Assembly (NCBI GenBank): GCA_963704505.1
Contig: OY969912.1
Span: 806,001 to 870,000 of the forward strand
Length of the DNA stretch: 64,000 nucleotides
Direction of reading: 5' to 3'
DNA from: VRUE01 sp963704505
GTDB taxonomy: Bacteria > Actinomycetota > Thermoleophilia > Solirubrobacterales > 70-9
In this document: piece after piece, positions 7,594 through 14,926 of the stretch
Position numbering within the stretch: position 1 is the first letter of the stretch
Layout: the number at the start of each line of letters is the position of its first letter
Notes under the pieces: generated by a model
The model's database searches: none
Told to the model about the DNA's origin: nothing
Seen by the model: only the letters and a program-made list of their open reading frames with translations
Position numbers and translations under genes: made by a program

Positions 7594-9115
7594 GAGCTTC
7601 CGCGCCGGCGGGCGTCGCGCCACCGCGCCCCGGCCAGAGCTGACGCAGCGCCAGCACCGCGAACGCGTGCGACCAGGCGAGCGGCGTGGTCGAGCGCGGA
7701 ACGCCGGAGCGCGCGTCGACGCGCTCGGGCAGCAGGCCCGCCGGCGTCGCCGCGCGACGCAGGTCTCCGAGCAGCCGCAGGGCCGCGGGGCGGTCGCCGA
7801 GCGCCGCCATGCTCCAGGCGCTCCAGGCGGTCGGCGCGCTCCAGGGGTCGGTGCCGGGCCAGTCGGCGGAGGGGACGATGCCGAACGGCCCACTCGCCGC
7901 GAGCAGGGTCGCCAGCGTCCGCCGCGCCGCCCCGAAGAGCGCCGGGTGAGGGAACGGGCGCACCGCCCAGGCGGCGGCCGAGTCGGCCCCCGACGCCGGG
8001 TCGCCCAGGTCCCGGACCAGAACGCCCCGCCGATCGGCCGATAAGCGCCGCCCTGCGTCGGCTTGTGGCCCGTCGGCGCTGAGTGCCGGGGCGGAGAGGG
8101 CGTTGCCGAGGTATTCGCCAGGGCCTTTCTCCTGGTAGTCGGCGCGCTCTCTCCAGGCGGAGGAACGGCGTCGCCAGGGCACACCGGCCGCTTTTGAGGC
8201 CGCGCGGATCCATCCCTCGGCGTCCCCTTGCGCGGCGCGGCCGGGGACGGGGGAGCCGTCGCCCTCGAAGCGCGCTGCCGCGGCGGGGTCGAGGCCGCCG
8301 AGGAAATCCGCGATCCGCGCCGCTTCGCGTCGGTAGCCGGCGGCGGAGAGGGCGATCGCTACCGCGGCGGCGTCGCGCGGCCAGACGTAGGCCCAGCCGT
8401 CGCGGGCACCTGCGGCGACGGCACCGGAACGGGCGTCGGTGAGCCCTCGCAGGATGAGCAGCGAGCGCCGGTACATGCGCCGCGCCCAGCTCGGGGCCGT
8501 CCCCGCGAGCGGCCGTCCCTCGCCGAGCCAGCGCCGACCGTCGGAGATCGCCGCCGTGAGGATCGCCTGCGCCCGGCGGTCGTCGAGGTGTACCCGGCCG
8601 GCGCCGGAAAGGAGGTTGCGGGTGAAGGAGACGCGCGCCGCCGGCGCCCCGGCGGCGCGACTGACGCAGCCGAGCTGCCGGGTGTCCGCCGCGCACTCGA
8701 CCTCGACAGAGGCCCGACCGAAGCGGGCGCTCGTGCGCAGGACGTTGGTGCCGGGCAGGTAGGCCTGGCGGACCGAGTCGGCCCGCCAGAGCGGGCGCGG
8801 GGCACCCCCTCGGATCGCCAGCCGGGGCACGATCCCCGTGTCGGCGCGGACGCTGCCGGCGCTCTGGCGCGCCAGGGGGTTATCGATCAGCGCCGTGCCC
8901 GCCGGCCCCGGCGCACGCAGGTCGACGATGTCGCCATAGGCGTCGACGCCTGCCGTCAAACCACCCTCGCCGAGCACGGCGGCGGTGAGGAACGGCGGCG
9001 GTAGACCCGGAAGCGGTGGGGGAGTCCGCGGATCCGAGGACGAGCCGCCGGAGAGGGCGAGTGCCGCGAGGCCCGCGACGGCCACCAGCGCCAGCCCTGC
9101 ATGAGTCCTCGTCAC
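7559..9115 (-). CDS. Secreted GH15 (glucoamylase-like) family protein
   Basis: A 518-residue protein with an N-terminal signal peptide (HAGLALVAVAGLAALALS, no lipobox cysteine) and a Pro-rich linker. It resembles GH15 (alpha,alpha)6-barrel glucosidases: the GWAYVWPRDAAA segment corresponds to the conserved W-x-RDA substrate-binding region, and LLPERVDARSGVP followed by TPLAWSHA matches the catalytic-base region before the C-terminus. Relatives act on alpha-glucans or trehalose. An acid residue near the centre could not be assigned by eye, so activity is uncertain. The start is GTG at 9115, directly after a GAGGG sequence. The 3' end overlaps the convergent LOG gene by 35 bp. Confidence 0.8.
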   Translation of the reverse strand: MTRTHAGLALVAVAGLAALALSGGSSSDPRTPPPLPGLPPPFLTAAVLGEGGLTAGVDAYGDIVDLRAPGPAGTALIDNPLARQSAGSVRADTGIVPRLAIRGGAPRPLWRADSVRQAYLPGTNVLRTSARFGRASVEVECAADTRQLGCVSRAAGAPAARVSFTRNLLSGAGRVHLDDRRAQAILTAAISDGRRWLGEGRPLAGTAPSWARRMYRRSLLILRGLTDARSGAVAAGARDGWAYVWPRDAAAVAIALSAAGYRREAARIADFLGGLDPAAAARFEGDGSPVPGRAAQGDAEGWIRAASKAAGVPWRRRSSAWRERADYQEKGPGEYLGNALSAPALSADGPQADAGRRLSADRRGVLVRDLGDPASGADSAAAWAVRPFPHPALFGAARRTLATLLAASGPFGIVPSADWPGTDPWSAPTAWSAWSMAALGDRPAALRLLGDLRRAATPAGLLPERVDARSGVPRSTTPLAWSHAFAVLALRQLWPGRGGATPAGAEALRPSPRPPARG

Positions 9116-9193
9116 CCCTCAATGGAATCAGCCATCCGAGGCGTCGGTCGCTAGCCTTCCCGGAGTTCGCGAGCCCGGTATGCGCGCGATCGA

Positions 9194-9266
9194 GGCGAGG
9201 TAGCTCAGTTGGTAGAGCACACGACTGAAAATCGTGGTGTCGTGGGTTCGATTCCCACCCTCGCCA
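9194..9266 (+). tRNA. tRNA-Phe (anticodon GAA)
   Basis: All arms fold. The acceptor stem GGCGAGG (9194-9200) pairs with CCTCGCC (9259-9265). The D arm is GCTC/GAGC. The anticodon stem CACGA/TCGTG encloses loop CTGAAAA with anticodon GAA at 9227-9229. The T arm is GTGGG-TTCGATT-CCCAC. The discriminator base is A9266. CCA is not encoded. It stands alone; no other tRNA is in the window. Confidence 0.97.
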
Positions 9267-9272
9267 CTTTCT

Positions 9273-9545
9273 TCAACGAGCCCGGCTCGGGCGCTGCTGA
9301 CGGGGAGCCCCAGGCAGGCCGCGCTCGTCCTTGTCGGGCTCGGCCTGGTCGGCGCCGAGGGCGACGCCCCACATCCTCTCAAGGGCCCGCACCGCCTCCC
9401 AGTCGCTGAAGCCCGCGACCGCCGCTTCGGCGATCGCGTTTCCGGCGACGATGCTGCGCAGTTCGCGGCGGGCGGTCGCAACGCTCAGAGGATCGATCTC
9501 GAGCTGTACGGAGCGCTGGACGGAACCTTCTTTGGCGCGGCTCAT
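9273..9545 (-). CDS. Small hypothetical protein
   Basis: A 90-residue ORF with high-GC third positions on the minus strand, converging on the tRNA. The core (about residues 8-65) contains a probable helical segment DPLSVATARRELRSIVAG and a conserved-looking patch GFSDWEAVRALERMWG. The last 25 residues are Pro/Arg-rich and probably disordered. I do not recognise the family. Support for the start at 9545 comes from TAAACT 6 nt upstream, the spacing seen at other leaderless starts in this window, and from a perfect palindrome that overlaps it. If this is not a gene, 9267-9712 would be a 446-bp stretch with no other convincing ORF. Confidence 0.55.
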   Translation of the reverse strand: MSRAKEGSVQRSVQLEIDPLSVATARRELRSIVAGNAIAEAAVAGFSDWEAVRALERMWGVALGADQAEPDKDERGLPGAPRQQRPSRAR

Positions 9546-9550
9546 GACTT

Positions 9551-9561
9551 GAGTTTAACTC
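9551..9561. promoter_or_regulatory. Palindrome overlapping a -10 hexamer
   Basis: GAGTT-T-AACTC is a perfect inverted repeat with 5-bp arms. On the minus strand it contains TAAACT, 6 nt before the ATG of the small gene at 9545. A protein bound here would cover the promoter, so this is a possible operator, perhaps for autoregulation. Confidence 0.45.
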
Positions 9562-9712
9562 TATGAAGCCGCGCTTGCAGGACTTCGAAACAGATTTCCC
9601 ATGTGAGACAGGTACCCGTTGAGCCGGATCGCGCACCCGTGTCCGCCGATCGATCGCCGTCGTGCCGCCTGCGCGCTCTCGACAATGCCCGGATGCGAGC
9701 GGGGCACGGGCC

Positions 9713-10138
9713 ATGGAACTGACCAGATTCGAACCGGCCCGTCTGGCGGCGATCTACATGGGCGGCGTCGTCGGCGCCCTGGCACGGGTCGGGCTGGCCC
9801 AGGGGGTGACCCACGGCTACGGCGCCTGGCCGTGGGCGACCTTCGCGGTCAACCTCGGTGGTGCGTTCCTGCTCGGGGCGATCGTCGGCGCCCTGCGCGG
9901 CCACCGCGCCGAGAGCCACGGCTTCGCCCTGCTGACCACCGGCCTCTGCGGGACCCTGACCACGTTCGCAACCTTCCAGCTCGAGCTCTGGCAGATGCTC
10001 GACGCCGGTCGCCTCGGCCTCGGCCTCCTCTACGCGGCGACGACGGTCATCGCCGGCCTTCTCATGATTCGCGCAGGCATTTCCGTCGGCCGTGGCGCCT
10101 TTGTCGTCCCCCAGGCGAAAAAGGCGCCACGCGGATGA
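9713..10138 (+). CDS. crcB: CrcB/Fluc fluoride channel subunit 1
   Basis: A 141-residue four-helix membrane protein of the Fluc family, which exports fluoride passively as a dual-topology dimer. Family landmarks are GGVVGALARVGL, WATFAVNLGGAFLLG (conserved Asn in the second helix) and GLCGTLTTFATF (the TTF-rich helix break that lines the pore). I started at ATG 9713 because the CrcB domain begins there; the upstream Met would add only low-complexity residues. The stop overlaps the start of a second, different crcB (ATGA), as in actinobacteria that build heterodimers from two antiparallel subunits. A fluoride riboswitch was looked for in the 167-bp leader and not seen. Confidence 0.93.
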   Translation: MELTRFEPARLAAIYMGGVVGALARVGLAQGVTHGYGAWPWATFAVNLGGAFLLGAIVGALRGHRAESHGFALLTTGLCGTLTTFATFQLELWQMLDAGRLGLGLLYAATTVIAGLLMIRAGISVGRGAFVVPQAKKAPRG

Positions 10139-10500
10139 GCGCCGGGGGGTGGATCGCGGTGGCGCTGCTCGGCGGGCTGATGGCGGTCGCCCGCTTCGCC
10201 CTCGACGCGGTGCTCAGCGATCACCCGGCGGCGCCGTTTCCGCTCGGCATCCTCGCGGTCAACCTGCTCGGCACGCTCGTGCTCGGGGTCGTCGCCGGCG
10301 CCGCGCTCGGGGGAGAGGCGCTGGTGATCGTCTCCGGCGGCGTGACCGGCTCCTTCACCACCTTCTCGACCTGGATGCTGGACACGGACCGACTCGCCGG
10401 TTCCGAGCGCCGCGATCTGGCGGTGCTCAATGTCGGGATCTCCCTGTTCGCCGGATTCGCCGCGGTGCTGCTCGGACACCTGCTCGGCTCCGCTCTCTGA
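10135..10500 (+). CDS. crcB: CrcB/Fluc fluoride channel subunit 2
   Basis: A 121-residue second Fluc subunit with four membrane helices. It retains PLGILAVNLLGTLVLG and GGVTGSFTTFSTW, the closest matches to the canonical CrcB signature. It is shorter and more canonical than subunit 1; its N-terminal motif GGLMAVARFAL replaces the usual GG-GA-LR. The 4-nt overlap with subunit 1 suggests equal expression for a heterodimer, which is inference. Confidence 0.92.
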   Translation: MSAGGWIAVALLGGLMAVARFALDAVLSDHPAAPFPLGILAVNLLGTLVLGVVAGAALGGEALVIVSGGVTGSFTTFSTWMLDTDRLAGSERRDLAVLNVGISLFAGFAAVLLGHLLGSAL

Positions 10501-10567
10501 GCGCGGCTCCGGCTCCACTCGGGCTCTGCGCGCGGCCGGGTTCGGCTTCGCCGTCCGCCCCTGGCTC

Positions 10568-10573
10568 TACCTT
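10568..10573 (+). promoter_or_regulatory. -10 hexamer upstream of the YhaM-like gene
   Basis: TACCTT lies 10 nt before the ATG at 10584, in a short 83-bp gap after crcB. No good -35 is visible. Confidence 0.35.
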
Positions 10574-10583
10574 GATTTGCAGG

Positions 10584-11621
10584 ATGAACGAGCAGCCTCA
10601 GGCAGAGCCACAGCAGACCTGGATCGAGCCGCAGCAGACCCAGATCGAGGCGCTGGCCCCCGCCAGAGTTCCCCTCGCCGAGCTCGCCGATGGCCAGAAC
10701 GTGGCCGGTGTCTACGCCGTGCGCGGCCGTGAGATGCGCCGCAAGCGCAACGGCGATCCCTGGCTGAAGCTGACCCTCGGCGATGCCAGCGGCAGCGTCG
10801 AAGCGGTCGCCTGGGACGACGTCGAGGCCTGCCATGGCGCCGCCGCGCCGGGCACCCCGGTGATGGTCGAAGGCTGCTTCGAGGTCAGCGATCGCTGGGG
10901 CTCGAAGATCAAGCTCACGACCCTGCGCGAGGCGCGCCAGGCCGAGTTCGAGAACGAGGACCTCGCGGTCGCCTCGGATGTCTCGATCGAGCGCCTCGAA
11001 GACGACCTGCGCCAACTGCTCGCCACCGTCCAGACTCCGCATCTACGCGACCTGCTCGGCGCCTTCTTCGACGAGGGCTCGCCGATCTGGGAGCGGTTTC
11101 GCGACGCGCCGGCGGCGAAGGTCTACCACCAGGCCTACCGCCACGGCCTGCTCGAGCACACTCTCTCGGTCGCCCAGGCCGTCTCGGCCGCCTCGGCCTT
11201 CTTCCCGGGGATCGACCGCGACGTCGCCGTCGCCGGCGCCCTCCTCCACGACATCGGCAAGACCGAGGCCTACAACGACGACCCGCTGGCGATCGATCTC
11301 ACCGACCTCGGCCGCCTCCAAGGTGAGATCCCGCTCGGCTACTACCTGGTCCGCCGCCGCATCGAGGACATACCCGGCTTCGACCCCGCTCTCGCGCAGG
11401 CGGTCCTCCACATCATCCTCAGCCACCACGGCCAGCTCGAGCATGGCTCGCCTGTCGTCCCGGCGACCCGCGAGGCCGTCCTCGTCCACATGATCGACAA
11501 CCTCGGCGGCCGTCTCGGCAGCTTCGACCGCCTCGAGCGCGAGCTGCCCACGGGGGAGAGCTGGTCCAGCTTCGACCGCGCGCTCTCCGGCTCAGCGTTC
11601 TTCGGCCAACGCGCGGCCTGA
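10584..11621 (+). CDS. YhaM-like 3'-5' exoribonuclease (OB-fold plus HD domain)
   Basis: A 345-residue protein. A Gln-rich N-terminus (QAEPQQTWIEPQQTQIEAL) precedes an OB-fold nucleic-acid-binding domain (about 30-110, with DPWLKLTLGDASGSVEAVAWD). An HD phosphohydrolase domain follows at about 165-320, with HGLLEHTLSVAQA, LLHDIGKTEAY, HHGQLEHGSP and HMIDNLGG supplying the metal-binding His/Asp ligands. This layout matches YhaM, an Mn-dependent 3'-5' nuclease acting on RNA and single-stranded DNA. The gene is preceded by the two crcB genes, with no evident functional link. Confidence 0.9.
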   Translation: MNEQPQAEPQQTWIEPQQTQIEALAPARVPLAELADGQNVAGVYAVRGREMRRKRNGDPWLKLTLGDASGSVEAVAWDDVEACHGAAAPGTPVMVEGCFEVSDRWGSKIKLTTLREARQAEFENEDLAVASDVSIERLEDDLRQLLATVQTPHLRDLLGAFFDEGSPIWERFRDAPAAKVYHQAYRHGLLEHTLSVAQAVSAASAFFPGIDRDVAVAGALLHDIGKTEAYNDDPLAIDLTDLGRLQGEIPLGYYLVRRRIEDIPGFDPALAQAVLHIILSHHGQLEHGSPVVPATREAVLVHMIDNLGGRLGSFDRLERELPTGESWSSFDRALSGSAFFGQRAA

Positions 11622-11635
11622 GGAGCTTTCCGGCC

Positions 11636-11998
11636 TCAGAACCGGCGGGTGCAGCGCTGCATCTTCTGCACGTTCCCGTTTGCTGCCTGAACGCAGTGGA
11701 GGAGCTTCTGCGGGTTGCCGTTCTTCTTGACCATGTGGACTGAACGGGTGATCTGGATCTGGACCTGCTTGTTCGCCTTGCGCAGAGTCCGGCTCGTTTC
11801 GGAGTGCGGACCGAAGGACTGTTCGAAGCTTTCGTGGGCGCTCTGGATCGAGTCGTTGACCGACTTGCTGACGTTTTCGGTCGTGTTCAGGACGGGCTTG
11901 ACGATGAAGAAGTAGACCGCGGCGAGAATCCCGACCGTTACCGCAAGCCGGATAATCCCCGAAGTTACGTTGCCGAAGAGGTTGCGCAGGACTTCCAT
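11636..11998 (-). CDS. Small single-pass membrane protein, function unknown
   Basis: A 120-residue protein with one N-terminal transmembrane helix (about 17-36, LAVTVGILAAVYFFIVKPVL). A predicted helical, charged segment follows (NVSKSVNDSIQSAHESFEQS), then a basic C-terminus with two Cys residues (LLHCVQAA and MQRCTRRF) that could form a disulfide if the tail is outside. It is less GC-rich than its neighbours. No family is recognised. It diverges from the WYL regulator gene with only 30 bp between starts, and the two -10 hexamers overlap. Confidence 0.75.
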   Translation of the reverse strand: MEVLRNLFGNVTSGIIRLAVTVGILAAVYFFIVKPVLNTTENVSKSVNDSIQSAHESFEQSFGPHSETSRTLRKANKQVQIQITRSVHMVKKNGNPQKLLHCVQAANGNVQKMQRCTRRF

Positions 11999-12010
11999 GG
12001 GGACGCGTGC

Positions 12011-12020
12011 AGACTATCCT
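12011..12020. promoter_or_regulatory. Overlapping divergent -10 hexamers
   Basis: Rightward TATCCT (12015-12020) lies 8 nt before the GTG at 12029. Leftward TAGTCT (12016-12011) lies 12 nt before the ATG at 11998. The two share the TA at 12015-12016, so transcription in the two directions should be mutually exclusive or coupled. Confidence 0.45.
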
Positions 12021-12028
12021 GCGGTCCA

Positions 12029-14086
12029 GTGGCGAAGGACACCGAGAAGCTGATCCGCCAGCTCTCTCTGATCTCGTTCCTGATGGCTCAGGGCAGGCCG
12101 GTCTCTGCCCTGGAGATCAAGCGCGAGGTGGAGGGCTACAGCGACATGAACGACGACGCCTTCGCGCGCCGCTTCTACGCCGACCGCGCGGAGCTCGAGA
12201 GCCTCGGGATCGAGCTCGGCGTCGAGAAGCCGGGCGAGGGGTTCTTCGAGGCCGAGCTCTACTCGCTGCCGCCCGAGAACTTCTACCTCGAAGCGATCGA
12301 GTTCTCCGATCACGAGCTGGCGGCGCTGAGCACCGCGCTGTCGCTGCTCACCGACGGCGGCTTCGCCTACGCGGAGCCGCTGCGCCTGGCGCTGCAGCAG
12401 GTCGCCTGGGGCCACCCCAACCCGCTCAGCGAGGGCAAGCGCGCCCCGGTCGAGATGGCGATGACCGCCTCCGCCGGCGGCCGCGACCTCTCGCAGCGCC
12501 TCTCCAAGATCGAGACGGCGATCTCTCGCCGCAAGACGATCGACTTCACCTATTACACGATGGAGCGCGACGACACCGAGAAGCGCAAGGTCGATCCGTT
12601 CCACCTCGTCTTCCGCAGCGGCCAGTTCTATTTGATCGGCTACTCGCACGAGCGCGAGGCGGTGCGCGTCTTCCGCCTCTCCCGGATCCAGGGCAAGGTC
12701 GGCTACGCCTCGAAGGCCGAGCACGACTTCTCGCCGCCGGAGAACTTCGACCGACGCGACTACGGCCAGCGCGCCGACTGGCAGCTCGGCGAGATCCGCG
12801 GCACTGCGAGGATCTTCTTCCGCGACCGGATCTCCTGGCTGATCGAGCGGGACTTCGGCCTCTACGGCACGCTCCGTTCGGCGAAAAAATCCGATGGGGC
12901 GCCCGGCAAGGGCAGCGTCTTCGAGACCGACTACGCGTCGCCACGCGAGCTGATCTCCTGGGTCCTGCGCTGGCGCCAGAACGCGCAGGTGCTGGCGCCC
13001 GACGAGCTCCGCGATGAATCCGACGGACGGCTGGGGCTGCTCCAGGACCGCCACGCGAACGGCTTCGAGGCGGCCGAGATCGTCGACCGGCCGCTGCGCG
13101 AGGCGCCGCGGCGCGCGCGTTCAAACGGCCGTGGCGACGCCGCGATCCGGCCCGAGCGCTTCGCCCGCCTGGTGACCCTCGCCGGGATGCTGATCGACTC
13201 GGCCAAGCGCGGCGAGCGGCTGCAGGTAGCCGACCTGCGCGACCGGCTCGAGCTCACCGACGAGGAGCTCCAGGAAGACATCGAGCTGCTGAACGTCGTC
13301 AACTTCGGCGGTGGCACCTACGTCCTCTACGCCGAAATCATCGGCGATGAGATCGAGGTCGACTCACAGCCTTACGGCGACAACTTCGCTCGCCCGGCGC
13401 GCCTGCTGCCACTCGAGGCCAAGGCGCTGATCGCGGCGATCGACCTCTTCGGCGACCACCTACCCCAGGGCGGCCTGCACACGGCCCGCGACAAGATCGT
13501 CAAGGCCCTCGGCCACGACCCCTCCGAGGAGGGGCTGGAGATCGCCCACTCGGGTGGCGGCGACGTCGAGGTCGCGCAGGTGGTCAACGAAGCGATCGCC
13601 GGCCACCGCCAGCTCGATCTCCAGTACTACAAGGAGAACGAGGACCAGTTCACCAAACGGTCGGTCGAGCCCTACCGCCTCGAGAACGGGCGCGAGGGCT
13701 GGTACGTCGAGTGCTACGACCTGACCAAGGAGGGCGTCCGCCACTTCAAGCTCGACCGGATCAAGCAGGCGACCCTGTCCGGCGAGCCCTTCGAGCCGCG
13801 GCCCGAGGTCGAAGAGCTGGCCGGGGTCGAGGGCTGGATGACCCACGGCGAGGTCCCGACTGCGCACGTCGCCCGGGTCTGGGTCTCACCGGAGCGCGCC
13901 CGGTGGCTGCGCGAGGAGCGCACCGTCGTCGAGGAGCTCGCCGACGGTGCAGTCGTGGTCGAGCTTCCCTACGCCGGCACCTCCTGGCTGGTGCGCGAGA
14001 TCCTGCGCGGCGCCGGCGACCTGGTCGTGCTCGAGCCCGAGGAGGCCCGCGAGGCGATCGCCAAGGAGATCGCGGGTGCCGAGTGA
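12029..14086 (+). CDS. pafBC: Fused PafB-PafC-type WYL transcriptional regulator
   Basis: A 685-residue protein made of two similar units. Each has an N-terminal winged helix (unit 1 about 8-80, LSLISFLMAQGRPVSALEIK; unit 2 about 370-440, FARLVTLAGMLIDSAKRGERL) followed by a WYL domain (unit 1 DFTYYTMERD and VDPFHLVFRSGQFYLIGY; unit 2 LDLQYYKENED and VEPYRLENGREGWYVECY). In mycobacteria PafB and PafC are separate and together activate the LexA-independent DNA-damage response; natural fusions are known elsewhere in actinobacteria. The WYL domains probably sense nucleic-acid fragments. The start is GTG with TATCCT 8 nt upstream, implying a leaderless mRNA. The proteasome gene pafA, its usual neighbour, is absent from the window. 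Confidence 0.9.
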   Translation: MAKDTEKLIRQLSLISFLMAQGRPVSALEIKREVEGYSDMNDDAFARRFYADRAELESLGIELGVEKPGEGFFEAELYSLPPENFYLEAIEFSDHELAALSTALSLLTDGGFAYAEPLRLALQQVAWGHPNPLSEGKRAPVEMAMTASAGGRDLSQRLSKIETAISRRKTIDFTYYTMERDDTEKRKVDPFHLVFRSGQFYLIGYSHEREAVRVFRLSRIQGKVGYASKAEHDFSPPENFDRRDYGQRADWQLGEIRGTARIFFRDRISWLIERDFGLYGTLRSAKKSDGAPGKGSVFETDYASPRELISWVLRWRQNAQVLAPDELRDESDGRLGLLQDRHANGFEAAEIVDRPLREAPRRARSNGRGDAAIRPERFARLVTLAGMLIDSAKRGERLQVADLRDRLELTDEELQEDIELLNVVNFGGGTYVLYAEIIGDEIEVDSQPYGDNFARPARLLPLEAKALIAAIDLFGDHLPQGGLHTARDKIVKALGHDPSEEGLEIAHSGGGDVEVAQVVNEAIAGHRQLDLQYYKENEDQFTKRSVEPYRLENGREGWYVECYDLTKEGVRHFKLDRIKQATLSGEPFEPRPEVEELAGVEGWMTHGEVPTAHVARVWVSPERARWLREERTVVEELADGAVVVELPYAGTSWLVREILRGAGDLVVLEPEEAREAIAKEIAGAE

Positions 14087-14113
14087 TGCCTCAGGCGCGC
14101 CATAGGGCGCACG

Positions 14114-14869
14114 ATGCATCAGTCGACCGATAGGGCACCCGGCCACGACGAGATCGAACGGGTCATCGCTCCCAACCCGGGGCCGATGACGCTGGCGGGC
14201 ACCAACACCTACCTCTACGGCTCCGGGCCCTGCGCCGTGATCGATCCCGGCCCCGACGACGTCGGTCACCGCGAGGCGATTCTCGCCGCCGCGGGCGAGC
14301 GCGGCGGGATCGGAGTCATCCTCCTCACCCACAACCACGGCGACCACTCGGACGGGGCCGCCGGGCTGACGGCGGCGGCCGAGGGCGGGCCGCCGGTCGT
14401 GCTGCCCGCCGACGGCGAGGAGCACGCCGGCCTGCGGGCGCTGGCGACGCCGGGGCACGCCGAGGACCACGTCTGCCTGATGAGCGCCGACCGGGTCTGC
14501 TTCAGCGGCGACCTTGTGCTCGGCGAGGGATCGACCGTCGTCCCCCCCGACGGCGGCTCGCTGATCGCGTACATGAGCTCGCTGCGGCTCCTCCAGGGAG
14601 AGGACATAGACCTGATCTGCCCCGGCCACGGCCCCTGGATCGAGGACCCGGCGGCGAAGCTCGCCGATTACGTCGAGCACCGCGAGATGAGGGAGCGCCG
14701 GTTGCTGGAGGCGATCGAGAAGGGGGAGCGCTCGAAGGCCGAGCTGTTGGCGCATGCCTGGAGCGACGTCCCCGAGAACCTGCGCCCGGCGGCGGCGATG
14801 GTGATGGACGCGCATCTCGAGAAGCTCGAGGCCGAGGGACGGCTGGCGAAGGTCGAGCTGGTCGCCTAA
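14114..14869 (+). CDS. Metallo-beta-lactamase-fold hydrolase (LACTB2-like)
   Basis: A 251-residue MBL-fold protein. The metal ligands are visible as THNHGDHSDG, then TPGHAEDH, then FSGD, and a late CPGHGPWI. The C-terminal ~60 residues form a winged-helix-like tail (AHAWSDVPENLRPAAAMV), as in the LACTB2/RNase Z-like subgroup, members of which cleave single-stranded RNA. The substrate is not determinable. It follows the WYL regulator by 27 bp on the same strand. Confidence 0.88.
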   Translation: MHQSTDRAPGHDEIERVIAPNPGPMTLAGTNTYLYGSGPCAVIDPGPDDVGHREAILAAAGERGGIGVILLTHNHGDHSDGAAGLTAAAEGGPPVVLPADGEEHAGLRALATPGHAEDHVCLMSADRVCFSGDLVLGEGSTVVPPDGGSLIAYMSSLRLLQGEDIDLICPGHGPWIEDPAAKLADYVEHREMRERRLLEAIEKGERSKAELLAHAWSDVPENLRPAAAMVMDAHLEKLEAEGRLAKVELVA

Positions 14870-14914
14870 CCGCTCGGCAGATCGTGGGCGATGCTGAACT
14901 GGCTGCCCAGCCAG

Positions 14915-14920
14915 TATTCT
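14915..14920 (+). promoter_or_regulatory. -10 hexamer that decides the penicillin acylase start
   Basis: TATTCT lies exactly 6 nt before the ATG at 14927. This favours that ATG over the in-frame ATG at 14891, which would place the hexamer inside the coding sequence. Confidence 0.5.
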
Positions 14921-14926
14921 CGTCCG

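Noticed and set aside
9546..9712. Possible fluoride riboswitch upstream of crcB
   Set aside because: No sequence resembling the conserved crcB-motif core or its pseudoknot partner was seen, though the location would be appropriate.
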